Origin: Flavobacteriales bacterium
GTDB lineage: Bacteria; Bacteroidota; Bacteroidia; Flavobacteriales; Schleiferiaceae
NCBI GenBank assembly: GCA_017795025.1
Contig: CP051243.1
Span: 2,442,897 to 2,506,896, forward strand
Direction: 5' to 3'
DNA: 64,000 nt
This document shows, in pieces, positions 9,383 through 18,271 of the stretch. The notes beneath the pieces were generated by a model that was given only the letters and a program-made list of their open reading frames with translations, was not told the origin of the DNA and ran no database searches. Position 1 is the stretch's first letter. Each line of letters starts with the position of its first letter. A program made the translations under genes and the position numbers.

Positions 9383-10354
9383 ATGAAAGCCTTAGTCAGA
9401 AAAAAATACGGTCCCTACGATTCCCTGCATTGGATGGAGGTCCCTAAGCCCGAGATCGGTCCCAAGGAGCTCCTCATTAAGGTTCATTGCAATACCATAT
9501 CCCGCACCGATTGTGGCCTATTAGAAGGCAAACCTTATCTGCTGCGGTTTTTCAGCGGTTGGCCACGTCCACGAAAAAAAATATTAGGCAGTGATTTTGC
9601 CGGAGAAATTATCGATATCGGAAGCGAGGTAAGTAAATTTCGTCGCGGGGAAAAGGTCTTTGGATTTAATGATATTGGCTTGGGCTCTCAAGCGGAGTAT
9701 CTCGCCCTATCGGAAGACGCTCCCATCGAACACATTCCTGGTCAGCATAGCTATCGCGAAGCGGTAAGCAGTATTGAAGGTGGACACTATGCCTTAAATA
9801 TGCTGAGGCCCTTAAAGCTGCAAAAAGGCAGTAAGGTTTTAGTGATTGGCGCCACTGGGGCCATCGGCTCTGCGGCTATTCAAATCCTGCGTGCCCGAGG
9901 CATCCGTGTCGACGCGGTGGGCCCCGAAGCCTATCGCGACTATTGGCAAGTGCGCGGCGTAGAAAGCTACTGGGATTATAAAAAACAGGATTTCTGCAAG
10001 GCCAAAAGAAAATACGCGCATGTAATCGATGCCGTGGGGAAAAGCCATTTCTTTAAATGTCGCAAACTCTTGCTCCAAAATGGGGTTTACGTCTCTTCAG
10101 AGTTAGGTCCATTTGCCTCAAATGTTTGGCTTTCTTGGTTTGGCTTTTTTATGCCGAAGGGCAAGGTGGCCTTTCCCATCCCTAAAAACATTCCGGCTAG
10201 TTTAAAAGAAATGCAAAGCCTAATGGGCTCCGGTAAATTTGAGGGGCTCATAGATCCTACTAAAATTAATCCGCGCCAAGCAAAAAGTGCCTACCAATAT
10301 GCCGGCTCGGGCACCAAAATCGGGAACCTTCTTTTAGAGTGGCACCAAGACTAA
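9383..10354 (+). CDS. MDR-family NAD(P)H-dependent oxidoreductase
   Basis: About 323 residues of the zinc-independent quinone-oxidoreductase branch of medium-chain dehydrogenases. The N-terminal GroES-like domain has the LGSDFAGEI and GEKVFGF motifs. The Rossmann domain has the nucleotide loop VIGATGAIGSAAIQI around residues 150-165. The catalytic zinc ligands of alcohol dehydrogenases are absent. An upstream in-frame TTG (9374) exists, but the ATG at 9383 is preferred because MKALVRKKYG is the typical family start. A TACCTTCA box lies 18 nt upstream. Substrate unknown. Confidence 0.85.
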   Translation: MKALVRKKYGPYDSLHWMEVPKPEIGPKELLIKVHCNTISRTDCGLLEGKPYLLRFFSGWPRPRKKILGSDFAGEIIDIGSEVSKFRRGEKVFGFNDIGLGSQAEYLALSEDAPIEHIPGQHSYREAVSSIEGGHYALNMLRPLKLQKGSKVLVIGATGAIGSAAIQILRARGIRVDAVGPEAYRDYWQVRGVESYWDYKKQDFCKAKRKYAHVIDAVGKSHFFKCRKLLLQNGVYVSSELGPFASNVWLSWFGFFMPKGKVAFPIPKNIPASLKEMQSLMGSGKFEGLIDPTKINPRQAKSAYQYAGSGTKIGNLLLEWHQD

Positions 10355-10364
10355 TCGCAATGCC

Positions 10365-10372
10365 TACCTTCG
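10365..10372 (+). promoter_or_regulatory. Promoter-like box of the TRIC gene
   Basis: TACCTTCG ends 4 nt before the ATG at 10377. The same octamer with the same spacing precedes the DUF1853 gene. A variant of the TAnnTTTG -7 element is inferred. Confidence 0.5.
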
Positions 10373-10376
10373 CGGC

Positions 10377-11018
10377 ATGCCGCTAGAAGACCTCATTTAT
10401 GTACTCGACCTCCTGGGGACCTTGGTGTTCGCCATTTCTGGAGTTATCGCTGCGGTAGAGCAAAAGTTTGATTTAGTTGGGGCCTTTATTATTGGCTTTG
10501 TAACCGCTTTGGGTGGAGGCACCACGCGTGATTTACTAATGGGTGCTACCCCGGTAGCCTGGATGCATAATTTGGATTACCTCCTTATTGTTTCCTTGGC
10601 CATGATTCTTTGCTATCTCTTTTATCCGCGGCTCAGTAAAATTCGCCGAAGCCTCTTTATTTTCGATTCCATCGGCTTGGGCCTCTTTAGCATCCTTGGC
10701 TTTCAAAAGGCCTTGATTGCCGAATTAGACATTCCCATCGCTCTTATTTTAGGAATCGTATCCGCCGTTTTTGGCGGCGTTATCCGCGATGTACTTACCA
10801 ACCAAGTCCCCTTAATTTTTAGAAAAGAAATCTATGCCCTAGCCGCATTGGCGGGAGCGGTTTTGTATTGGTTGGGAGGACTACTGGGTTTATCCGCAGG
10901 GATCGATGCGGTAGTGTCCATTTCCTTAGTTGTGCTCATCCGCAGCTTGGCGGTGGCCCGAGGTTGGCAAAGTCCCTTTTTACCACTCGGGAGTAATTCG
11001 AATTCGAAGGAGGACTAA
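10377..11018 (+). CDS. TRIC-type cation channel (YicG/UPF0126 family)
   Basis: 213 residues, almost entirely membrane-spanning (about seven helices) with the internal duplication of UPF0126. The first half has a glycine-rich TALGGGTTRDLLMG motif and the second half repeats it as SAVFGGVIRDVL. These proteins form trimeric potassium-selective pores related to eukaryotic TRIC channels. The gene starts 22 bp after the oxidoreductase stop, yet a TACCTTCG box sits only 4 nt before its ATG, so it probably also has its own promoter and a leaderless message. Confidence 0.9.
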   Translation: MPLEDLIYVLDLLGTLVFAISGVIAAVEQKFDLVGAFIIGFVTALGGGTTRDLLMGATPVAWMHNLDYLLIVSLAMILCYLFYPRLSKIRRSLFIFDSIGLGLFSILGFQKALIAELDIPIALILGIVSAVFGGVIRDVLTNQVPLIFRKEIYALAALAGAVLYWLGGLLGLSAGIDAVVSISLVVLIRSLAVARGWQSPFLPLGSNSNSKED

Positions 11019-11033
11019 TCCATTTTAGCGGCG

Positions 11034-11041
11034 TACCTTCG
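11034..11041 (+). promoter_or_regulatory. Promoter-like box of the DUF1853 gene
   Basis: TACCTTCG ends 4 nt before ATG 11046 and touches an out-of-frame ATG at 11042. The identical box and spacing occur before the TRIC gene. Confidence 0.5.
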
Positions 11042-11045
11042 ATGC

Positions 11046-11945
11046 ATGTCCCTTCCTCTGTTTAGCAGTATTCATTTAAACCGACTGTGGTTTTGCCTAA
11101 ATCAAAGCTCCTTTTTAGAGCTTCCCGAAACGGTAAACTACTTTTTAGATGATGGGCACCGAATGGATTTTTTGAAGCGCTTAAAAGAGGCTGATCAAAA
11201 CCCTGAAGCCCTTGAGACTCACTTCGCAAGCTTGGGACCAATGCCCATGGGAAGGTACTTCGAACAACTTTTAATTTATGGATTAAAACAAGATCCGAAT
11301 TACCGTCTTTTAGCCGCCAATGAGCAAATTATTGTCGACAAAAAAACCCTAGGCGAGATAGACCTCATCTTAGAAAATACCCGCAGTGGTGAACGGCAAC
11401 ATTGGGAAGTGGCCTTAAAGTTTTACTTGCAAACTGCCCCTAAAAGCGATTATAAATATTTCTTGGGGCCGAGTGAAAAAGATCATCTCGCGCGCAAAAT
11501 GAAGGCGCTCTTCAAGCGGCAATTAGCCCTAGGGGAACACCCTCAAATTAGCCAGCAGTTCGGTAAGTTAAGTCCTAAATTGTTCTTAAAAGGACAGCTC
11601 TTCTATACCATTGGACGAGAGAAAATTCGAGCCCAAAACTGGAATCCCAAAGCCCAGGCCGGAACCTGGTTGAATATTAAAGCCCTTGAATCCAGTCCTC
11701 TTTCGGAGGCTCGCTATTTCCACATTTTGCAAAAACCGGAGTGGATGGCTCCCTATTATTGTTCTTCCAAGGCGGGGCTCCTTTCCCCGTCCACCTTAAT
11801 CCCTTCCCTAGTCGATAAGTTTGCCGAAACCCGCAGACCTCAATTAGTGGTCATCCTCGAGAAGGAAGCCGAGGTCTACCTCGAAAAAGAACGCTTTTTT
11901 GTAAGCCCCCAAAATTGGCCATCTTCAATAGTGTCAAATAACTAA
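11046..11945 (+). CDS. DUF1853 family protein
   Basis: 299 residues matching the DUF1853 pattern: a GRYFEQLLIYGL helix near residue 75, a TLGEIDLILEN segment, then HWEVALKFYLQ. The conserved E/D and ExxxK residues (GEIDLIL, HWEVALKFYL) resemble a PD-(D/E)XK nuclease core, which is my inference; no activity is established as far as I know. No signal peptide. A second ATG at 11042 is out of frame and abuts the promoter-like TACCTTCG. The chosen ATG at 11046 is 4 nt from that box. Confidence 0.8.
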   Translation: MSLPLFSSIHLNRLWFCLNQSSFLELPETVNYFLDDGHRMDFLKRLKEADQNPEALETHFASLGPMPMGRYFEQLLIYGLKQDPNYRLLAANEQIIVDKKTLGEIDLILENTRSGERQHWEVALKFYLQTAPKSDYKYFLGPSEKDHLARKMKALFKRQLALGEHPQISQQFGKLSPKLFLKGQLFYTIGREKIRAQNWNPKAQAGTWLNIKALESSPLSEARYFHILQKPEWMAPYYCSSKAGLLSPSTLIPSLVDKFAETRRPQLVVILEKEAEVYLEKERFFVSPQNWPSSIVSNN

Positions 11946-11963
11946 ATTCGCTAAAAAGCTGAT

Positions 11964-12455
11964 TTGTACCCCCTCCGCTCCATACTCGTTTTGCTACTCT
12001 TTTTCTTTGGCCTTCATTTCATTGGAGAGTTTATCGTAGGGCCTTTGATGGGCGATGATATTCCCACTTGGAAAATTGCGGCCGTAAGTTTGATTTCGGC
12101 TTTAAGCGCGGCCATTCCCATGCAAAAGCGCGGATTAAAACCGGGCGACATCCTAAAGTATTTTAAGCGTAGCTACTTTGTTCCGGAGCTTGAACTGAGC
12201 AGTATTTTCCCAGCGGTAGCCGCACAGTTTCCCAGTCCAAAGTTTAAACTCAAACTCGATGAATCGAAAAACCAATTAGTGATTATTCGCAAAGCCAATA
12301 TGCGAAGCTTTGGCGAGGTGCTTAGCCTACGTCGTAAAGGGGCGGAGCTCGTGGTTAGGGTACGACCAAAGTTTTATATCGACGTTTTTGATCAGGGCCA
12401 AGCTTACGAAAGCCTATTGCGCATGGAACAGATAATTCAAGGTCATGAAAAATAA
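11964..12455 (+). CDS. Small membrane-anchored hypothetical protein (TTG start)
   Basis: 163 residues beginning with TTG; no in-frame ATG precedes the first hydrophobic stretch. Two membrane segments (about residues 5-25 and 38-52) are followed by a soluble basic domain of about 105 residues rich in K/R and beta-branched residues. I do not recognise the family. It overlaps the start of the PqqB-like gene by 11 bp, so the two are co-transcribed. Confidence 0.65.
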   Translation: MYPLRSILVLLLFFFGLHFIGEFIVGPLMGDDIPTWKIAAVSLISALSAAIPMQKRGLKPGDILKYFKRSYFVPELELSSIFPAVAAQFPSPKFKLKLDESKNQLVIIRKANMRSFGEVLSLRRKGAELVVRVRPKFYIDVFDQGQAYESLLRMEQIIQGHEK

Positions 12456-13350
12456 GACCCTAGTCCTTCTTTCCTTTCTTTGGAGCCTCAGTGTTTCGGC
12501 CCAGGAGCTTCTCATTTTAGGGGTGGCCCAGGATGCTGGTAAGCCGCAACTAGGCTGCGAAAAGTCCTGTTGTAAAGGAGATAGTAATCGAGGTCTGGTA
12601 GTGTCTATGGCCATTTTGGAGCCCGAAACAAAGAAGTATATCCTGCTTGAAGCTACTCCTGATATTACCGAACAATTGGCGATGGTTCCCGCGGAATACG
12701 ATCGCCTGCCTTATTCCGTATACCTCACCCATGCGCATATTGGTCATTACACCGGACTCATGTACTTTGGTCGCGAAGCCGCCAATAGCCATAATATTAG
12801 CCTAAGTTGCGGAGAGCGTATGGCCGATTTTTTAGTCCAAAACGGACCATGGTCACAACTCTTTCAACTAAACAACCTTAGGCTATTGCCCATTAAGCCC
12901 CAAGGAAATTTAGAGCAGCTCCCGAAAGCGGATAGTGGGGTCCTTATTATTCCCTTCTTAGTTCCTCATCGGGATGAGTTTTCCGAAACCTTAGGCTATT
13001 ACATCTCTGGTCCTAACAAAAGCCTGCTCTTTATTCCCGATATCGATAAATGGGAGGCCTGGTCGCAAGATTTGAAAGAGCTCTTACCTGCGGTTGATTA
13101 CGCCTTTATTGATGGTACTTTTTTCGATAATCAGGAGTTACCGGGCCGGGATATGAGTGAAATCCCACATCCCTTTGTGGTAGAAAGCATGAAGCGATTT
13201 GATCATTTACCCGCCAATCTTAAAGACAAAATTTACTTTATCCACTTCAACCATACCAATCCGCTCTGGAATCCTAATTCGGAAGAAAGCAAAAGGGTAC
13301 AAGCCGCGGGTTACCATATTGCGCGACGAGGCCTAAATTTTAAGTTATGA
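12445..13350 (+). CDS. PqqB-like metallo-beta-lactamase-fold hydrolase, exported
   Basis: 301 residues with a Sec signal peptide ending SVSAQ. The body follows the PqqB branch of the MBL fold: LILGVAQDAGKPQLGC near the mature N-terminus, then the metal loop THAHIGHYTGLMYFG (His96, His98, His101). The aspartate of the classic HxHxDH motif is replaced by Gly100. More conserved segments follow (FLVPHRDEFSETLGYYI, and HFNHTNPLW near the C-terminus). No other PQQ-biosynthesis gene is present in the window, so a role in PQQ synthesis is unlikely; an exported hydrolase is more probable. It overlaps its neighbours by 11 and 4 bp. Confidence 0.8.
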   Translation: MKNKTLVLLSFLWSLSVSAQELLILGVAQDAGKPQLGCEKSCCKGDSNRGLVVSMAILEPETKKYILLEATPDITEQLAMVPAEYDRLPYSVYLTHAHIGHYTGLMYFGREAANSHNISLSCGERMADFLVQNGPWSQLFQLNNLRLLPIKPQGNLEQLPKADSGVLIIPFLVPHRDEFSETLGYYISGPNKSLLFIPDIDKWEAWSQDLKELLPAVDYAFIDGTFFDNQELPGRDMSEIPHPFVVESMKRFDHLPANLKDKIYFIHFNHTNPLWNPNSEESKRVQAAGYHIARRGLNFKL

Positions 13351-15047
13351 GAAGAATACTTAAAGGGATAGGCATAAGTCTTTTAATTCTAAGTGGCTTA
13401 GGCGCTTTAAGTGGCTACCTATGGCTCAAACAGAAACATCCTGCCTATGCTAAAGATTTTTACATTCCTCACGGTTGGTTCGAGTCGGAGGAAGAGGTCC
13501 TCGCCTTAGTGGAGCTTTCTGATTATCAACAATACCAGTATGCCCCCAAAGCGAGCCATCGCGTATTGCGCCTTAATCAAAGTGGCGATTGGGAGGTCCC
13601 GACTTCTTTAGTCGAAGATCTGCCGGAAGGCCAGTCGCTCATCATAAGCTTAGAATGTTGGGGCAGTAGGTACTGGCCGGTTTACCGCAGTGCGCCCCTA
13701 ATTGCTGTTGCAGAGGGTGTGTACGACCAAAAAATCACGGCGCTAGCGAAAATGCTGGATCAAGAAAACCGTCCCATATACTTGCGCTTCAACCCGCAAA
13801 TGGAAGTGCCGGGACGTTACTATCCCTGGCAAGAATATCCTTCCATCTACATCGAGGCCTATCGCCATGTTTATCAATTACTGAAGTCCCTGGCCCCCAA
13901 AGTGCAAATGGTTTGGGCCCCCGCAGGCTACCCCGGATTGGAAGAATTTTATCCAGGTGATGCCTTTGTTGATGCCATCAGCATTAATTTGATTGGGGAC
14001 TCGGAAAGCATTTTAAACGTTTACCCCAAGCAGGAAAGTGCCGTAGAACTGCGGAGGCGATTACACCGCTTGCGCTTTTTCAATAAGCCTTGTTTCATCC
14101 TCAGCGGTCAGGCGGCGAATATCTCGGAGCCAGACTTAACAGCGCTTGTGCGCTATCAAAAAGAGAATGACCATTTATATGGCCCCTCCTACTATACTAG
14201 GAGCGAGAAGCCGGTGCCAAGCAAGGACAGTTTAATCATCGGCGTTTACGACCCCGATAAGAAGCTCCAAGCTTTATCCGCTATTGATTGTGAGCATCTG
14301 TTTATCAATCTAGCCACCTTTGAGGAAGAAGGGTTTTTTGAAGCCTATAAAGCGATTAAACGAGGGGATCGTGATTTAATCATTACCCTAGAGATCATTG
14401 CTGATCGACAGTTTAATCGCGATGATCAGTGTTTGGAAAACTTCTTGGCCGGTGAATACGATTCCGATCTTAAAGAACTCCTCGACACCTTAAAAACCTT
14501 TCCTCGGCAGCTGTATTTGCGCTTTTCTCAAGAAATGGAAATCCCCATTCATCGCTACCCTTGGCAAAGCAAGGAGCCGAAGCTGTACATAGATGCTTAT
14601 CGTTACCTGATGGAAAGAGCGGATACTGCCTTAAAAGAAGTAAAGATGGTGTGGGGTCCAGCTGGCGATCGGGGCTCTTTAGAATGGTACCCGGGCGAGG
14701 ATGTGGTGGACTACATTAGTATTGCGATATATGGTTTGCCCGATAAAAACATTACCGACCCAAACCTGCAGGAGCGTTTTGCGCAAATTTACCGTCGGAA
14801 ATCCTGGCGGATGCGTCAGGCCCAAAAGCCCATTTTCATCACCGAATTTGGCGTAAAAGGTCCCGAGGACTACCAGGAAGCCTGGCTGCTGGAAGCCAGC
14901 GAAACCATAAAAAATGCCCCAGAACTAGTTGGAATCTGCTATTTCAATATGCATGATGTTCCAAAGGCATGGGGCGATATTGCTCCCCCCGATTGGAGTG
15001 TAGAAGCCGAAACTTTTGAAAGGTTTATGCAGTCTCTACGTCCATAA
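13347..15047 (+). CDS. Doubled GH26-like glycosidase, first domain catalytically degenerate
   Basis: 566 residues with an N-terminal membrane anchor (about 5-27) and two related TIM-barrel halves. Each has RF..(Q/E)ME..RYPW, a Y-x-Y/MVW-PAG segment and WYPG/FYPG. In GH26 mannanases the acid/base Glu sits in the HEM motif and the nucleophile in a late TEFG motif. The second half keeps both (Glu396 in RFSQEME, Glu500 in ITEFGVKG). The first half has Gln151 and Ser253 at these places. The first domain is therefore probably non-catalytic, perhaps substrate-binding. The start overlaps the PqqB-like stop by 4 bp (ATGA). Confidence 0.8.
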   Translation: MRRILKGIGISLLILSGLGALSGYLWLKQKHPAYAKDFYIPHGWFESEEEVLALVELSDYQQYQYAPKASHRVLRLNQSGDWEVPTSLVEDLPEGQSLIISLECWGSRYWPVYRSAPLIAVAEGVYDQKITALAKMLDQENRPIYLRFNPQMEVPGRYYPWQEYPSIYIEAYRHVYQLLKSLAPKVQMVWAPAGYPGLEEFYPGDAFVDAISINLIGDSESILNVYPKQESAVELRRRLHRLRFFNKPCFILSGQAANISEPDLTALVRYQKENDHLYGPSYYTRSEKPVPSKDSLIIGVYDPDKKLQALSAIDCEHLFINLATFEEEGFFEAYKAIKRGDRDLIITLEIIADRQFNRDDQCLENFLAGEYDSDLKELLDTLKTFPRQLYLRFSQEMEIPIHRYPWQSKEPKLYIDAYRYLMERADTALKEVKMVWGPAGDRGSLEWYPGEDVVDYISIAIYGLPDKNITDPNLQERFAQIYRRKSWRMRQAQKPIFITEFGVKGPEDYQEAWLLEASETIKNAPELVGICYFNMHDVPKAWGDIAPPDWSVEAETFERFMQSLRP

Positions 15048-15118
15048 CATGCGGCCTTATAGTCATATTTAGAATCTATAATTTCTCATGTATATTGGGA
15101 CGCCCTAATTTTTGCAAT

Positions 15119-18100
15119 ATGAATGTACGATTGACCTTGGTTGGCCTAATGCTTTTAGGCGCCTTTTTGGGTTATGCTCAAAGTGGAAGTAATGCAGATT
15201 TAAAAGAGTTAGAAGTAGAAGGTTGGTTTCAATATACCGGAAGCGAATCTCTTAGTGCCGAAGCTTTCTTGCAACAATTCCATTCCGATTTAGGACTGGG
15301 TATTCACGACGCTTTAGTTTTAAAGCGCACGAGCCATGGAACCGATGGCTCTGTCCACAAACACTATCAACAAACGCATAAAGGAATTCCCGTTGAAGCG
15401 GGCGAACTCATTGTTCACCTAAGAGATGGCGCCGTTTACCTTGCGAATGGAGAAATTATTCCAAATTTAGACCAAGCCAATAGTGCCGACCTCGATGAGC
15501 TTGCCGCCTTTCGTCAGGCCCTTAGCTATTTCCCTGCCGACCTCTACCGCTGGGAAGCAGAAGGCAAAGCTCGTCCGCAAGGGGAACTTATTTACATAGA
15601 CCGCAATTTTAGCAAGGATGCTCAAAAGTATCGCCTTAGCTATAAGTTCGACATTTTTAGTCTGGCCCCCGAAGATCGGAACTGGGTGTATATCGACGCT
15701 CAAAATGGGGCTTTAGCTTTAGCATTAAGCCGCATTCATACTGGTGACACCGGCACAGCACGAACCAAATACTCGGGCACCCATACTATATACACCAGTT
15801 ATTTTGCCGATTCGGCCCAGTACATTTTACACGATAGCCTAACCGGTGGCGGCATCTTCACTTACAATATGGAAAAGCGCACCAATAAAAATACCGCCGT
15901 CGATTTTTATGATGCGGATAACTATTGGGCGAACTTCAATGCGAATTTTGACGAGGTAGCTGGAGACGCACATTGGGGCACCGAACGCGTGTATCACTTC
16001 TTTAAAAATCACTATAACTTTTTAAGTTACGATAATCAAAACTCCCCCATGTATTCCTATGTGCATTACGATTCGAACTACGTAAATGCCTTTTGGAATG
16101 GACAGGAAATGACCTATGGAGATGGCAATGGGATTGCAACCACGCCTTTAATTAGTTTGGATGTGGTTGCGCATGAAATTGCTCATGGAGTTACGGAGTT
16201 TACCGCTAATCTCATCTATCAAGGCGAAGCGGGAGCCCTCAATGAATCCTTCAGCGACATTTTTGGTGCCGCGATTGAATTCGCTTACGATTCGGCCGGA
16301 GGTGATTGGAAAGTGGGGGAAGACTTTTTTAATACTGGTGCTGGTATCCGGAATATGAAAAATCCCGCCCTCTTTAATGACCCCCATACCTATCGGGGTA
16401 ACAATTGGGGCGTTGGACTTTTTGTAGACTATGGCTACGTGCATAGCAATTCTGGGGTCCAAAACTTTTGGTACTACCTCCTTTCGGATGGAGATACGGG
16501 GGTAAATGACAACTCCGACAATTACGATGTTCAAGGACTAGGCTTCCAGCCTGCGGCCAATATCGCCTTCCACAATCTTAACAATTACCTCACGCGTTTC
16601 TCCGACCATATGGATGCGCGTATGGGAAGCATGCAGTCGGCCATTGATTTGTTTGGCAGCTGCTCTAACGAGTACATTCAAACCACCAATGCCTGGCACG
16701 CGGTTGGCCTTGGGGAACCGACTGGTACGATTGATCTTAGTTTAGATGGAATTGAATTACCCAGACGTGCTTGTGGTTTAGGAAGCAGCGAAGATGTAAT
16801 TTTTGCCATCCGCAATAACAGCTGCTCTAACAGCATTCCAGCCGGAGCTAGTATCAACCTCAGCTTTAGCGTAAATAATGGGGCCCTACAGACCATGAGC
16901 ACGACCTTAAGCAATGCGCTGCCTGCCGACAGTGTGGTTTACATTGTGCACAACGCCAGTGCCGACTTAAGCAACCTGGGTAACAACGATATTTTTGCCT
17001 CCATTTCTTATGCGGCCGACACCCTCAACGGGAATAATTTCGTGGAGCAACGTGTTCGTCACGAAAATTACCAGAATGCCGAATGGAAGTTATTGCAAAT
17101 TGTGAGTCCTAGCTCTAGCTGTGAACTTTCCGATAGCACGGCAATCACTGTAAGAGCGGTCTTTTTAGGTTGCGATAGTTTAGACCCCGCGACCACCATT
17201 GATTTGGATTATAGCTTAGCTGGAAACGCTCAAACCACCAGCCTTAGCTTGGGTCAAACGGTTCACTATGGAGATACCTTGGATCTCACCTTCCCGGCCA
17301 GTCTAAATTTAGATGCTCGTGGTCGTTACTCCATGAACTTCACCTTACAGTTCCCCAATGACCCTAGTCCAGCTAATAACCGCATCTTCAATTACTCTGT
17401 GTTAAAACCCTATGAGCTTTTAGGCGGCAAAATCAGCTTCGAAGATTTTAGCTACACCGACTCGCTAATTGTTAGTGCCGGTATTAACAACGGCAACCGT
17501 AGGAATAATGTATCCAGCGTGGGTAACAGAGGACTGGAAATTGTAGGTGGACCTCTAATTAATTACGATGGTCCCTTTACTGTACCCCGCATCGACAGCT
17601 TGGTTTGGAAAAGTAATCCCAGCTTCCGTTCTACTTTTTGCACTTGCGTAGATGCAAGTAGCGAGGGTGCATTGGAACTAAATTTTGATTTGAAACAAGC
17701 TTATACCCGCGTTATCCGCCGCTTACGCACCGAGCCAAGTAATAGTGATTTTACTTCTAGCTTAAGAGTTTTAGCCAATGGACAGCAGGTTAGTCCAACC
17801 TTCACCCCACTTAGTCAAAATAGTGACCCCTTCCGCACCCAAACGGTTAACCTAGATGCTTTTGCGGGTCAGTACTTCGAACTGTGTTTCGAAACGCATT
17901 TATTGGTTGATGAGCGTGCTAATTTTATTACCAATGATGGGGATATCATTAACCTCGACAACATCTACTTAAATAGCAGTGGCATTGGCCTCAAGGAAAC
18001 TGAGCTAAGCAAAGTGGGCTTCAGTATTTTCCCGAACCCTAATAATGGTAATTTCCGTTTAGAATGGAATGAAGCCGATAAGGGCGACTATCGCCTTTGG

Positions 18101-18262
18101 ATTCAGGATGCACAAGGAAGAATCGTTTTCCGTCGCAATATTGCTACTCAAGCCGGTGATCAGCGTTGGGAGTTTAGTAGCGCTTTAAGCTCTGGAATCT
18201 ACTTTATTCAGGTGCAAGCCCCTGGCGGTACGGTGTACAGCGAGCAGTTTATTGTTGACTAA
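15119..18262 (+). CDS. M4 (thermolysin-like) metalloprotease with T9SS type A sorting domain
   Basis: 1047 residues. A signal peptide (LLGAFLGYAQ) is followed by an FTP-type propeptide (to about residue 200). The peptidase domain has HEIAH (His352, Glu353, His356) and a downstream NESFSD glutamate as third zinc ligand. CARDB-like beta-sandwiches and a MAM-like/adhesive segment follow. The C-terminus is the Por-secretion type A signal (FSIFPNPNNGNF ... GIYFIQV). It should be exported and attached to the surface or released by T9SS. The ATG at 15119 is preferred over an upstream TTG (15095) because it gives a normal signal peptide. A TAATTTTTG box lies 4 nt before it. Confidence 0.95.
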   Translation: MNVRLTLVGLMLLGAFLGYAQSGSNADLKELEVEGWFQYTGSESLSAEAFLQQFHSDLGLGIHDALVLKRTSHGTDGSVHKHYQQTHKGIPVEAGELIVHLRDGAVYLANGEIIPNLDQANSADLDELAAFRQALSYFPADLYRWEAEGKARPQGELIYIDRNFSKDAQKYRLSYKFDIFSLAPEDRNWVYIDAQNGALALALSRIHTGDTGTARTKYSGTHTIYTSYFADSAQYILHDSLTGGGIFTYNMEKRTNKNTAVDFYDADNYWANFNANFDEVAGDAHWGTERVYHFFKNHYNFLSYDNQNSPMYSYVHYDSNYVNAFWNGQEMTYGDGNGIATTPLISLDVVAHEIAHGVTEFTANLIYQGEAGALNESFSDIFGAAIEFAYDSAGGDWKVGEDFFNTGAGIRNMKNPALFNDPHTYRGNNWGVGLFVDYGYVHSNSGVQNFWYYLLSDGDTGVNDNSDNYDVQGLGFQPAANIAFHNLNNYLTRFSDHMDARMGSMQSAIDLFGSCSNEYIQTTNAWHAVGLGEPTGTIDLSLDGIELPRRACGLGSSEDVIFAIRNNSCSNSIPAGASINLSFSVNNGALQTMSTTLSNALPADSVVYIVHNASADLSNLGNNDIFASISYAADTLNGNNFVEQRVRHENYQNAEWKLLQIVSPSSSCELSDSTAITVRAVFLGCDSLDPATTIDLDYSLAGNAQTTSLSLGQTVHYGDTLDLTFPASLNLDARGRYSMNFTLQFPNDPSPANNRIFNYSVLKPYELLGGKISFEDFSYTDSLIVSAGINNGNRRNNVSSVGNRGLEIVGGPLINYDGPFTVPRIDSLVWKSNPSFRSTFCTCVDASSEGALELNFDLKQAYTRVIRRLRTEPSNSDFTSSLRVLANGQQVSPTFTPLSQNSDPFRTQTVNLDAFAGQYFELCFETHLLVDERANFITNDGDIINLDNIYLNSSGIGLKETELSKVGFSIFPNPNNGNFRLEWNEADKGDYRLWIQDAQGRIVFRRNIATQAGDQRWEFSSALSSGIYFIQVQAPGGTVYSEQFIVD

Positions 18263-18271
18263 GACCAAGCA

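Noticed and set aside
12445-13350. Idea that the PqqB-like gene marks a PQQ biosynthesis locus
   Set aside because: No pqqA, C, D or E gene is near, and the protein carries a signal peptide, unlike the biosynthetic enzyme.
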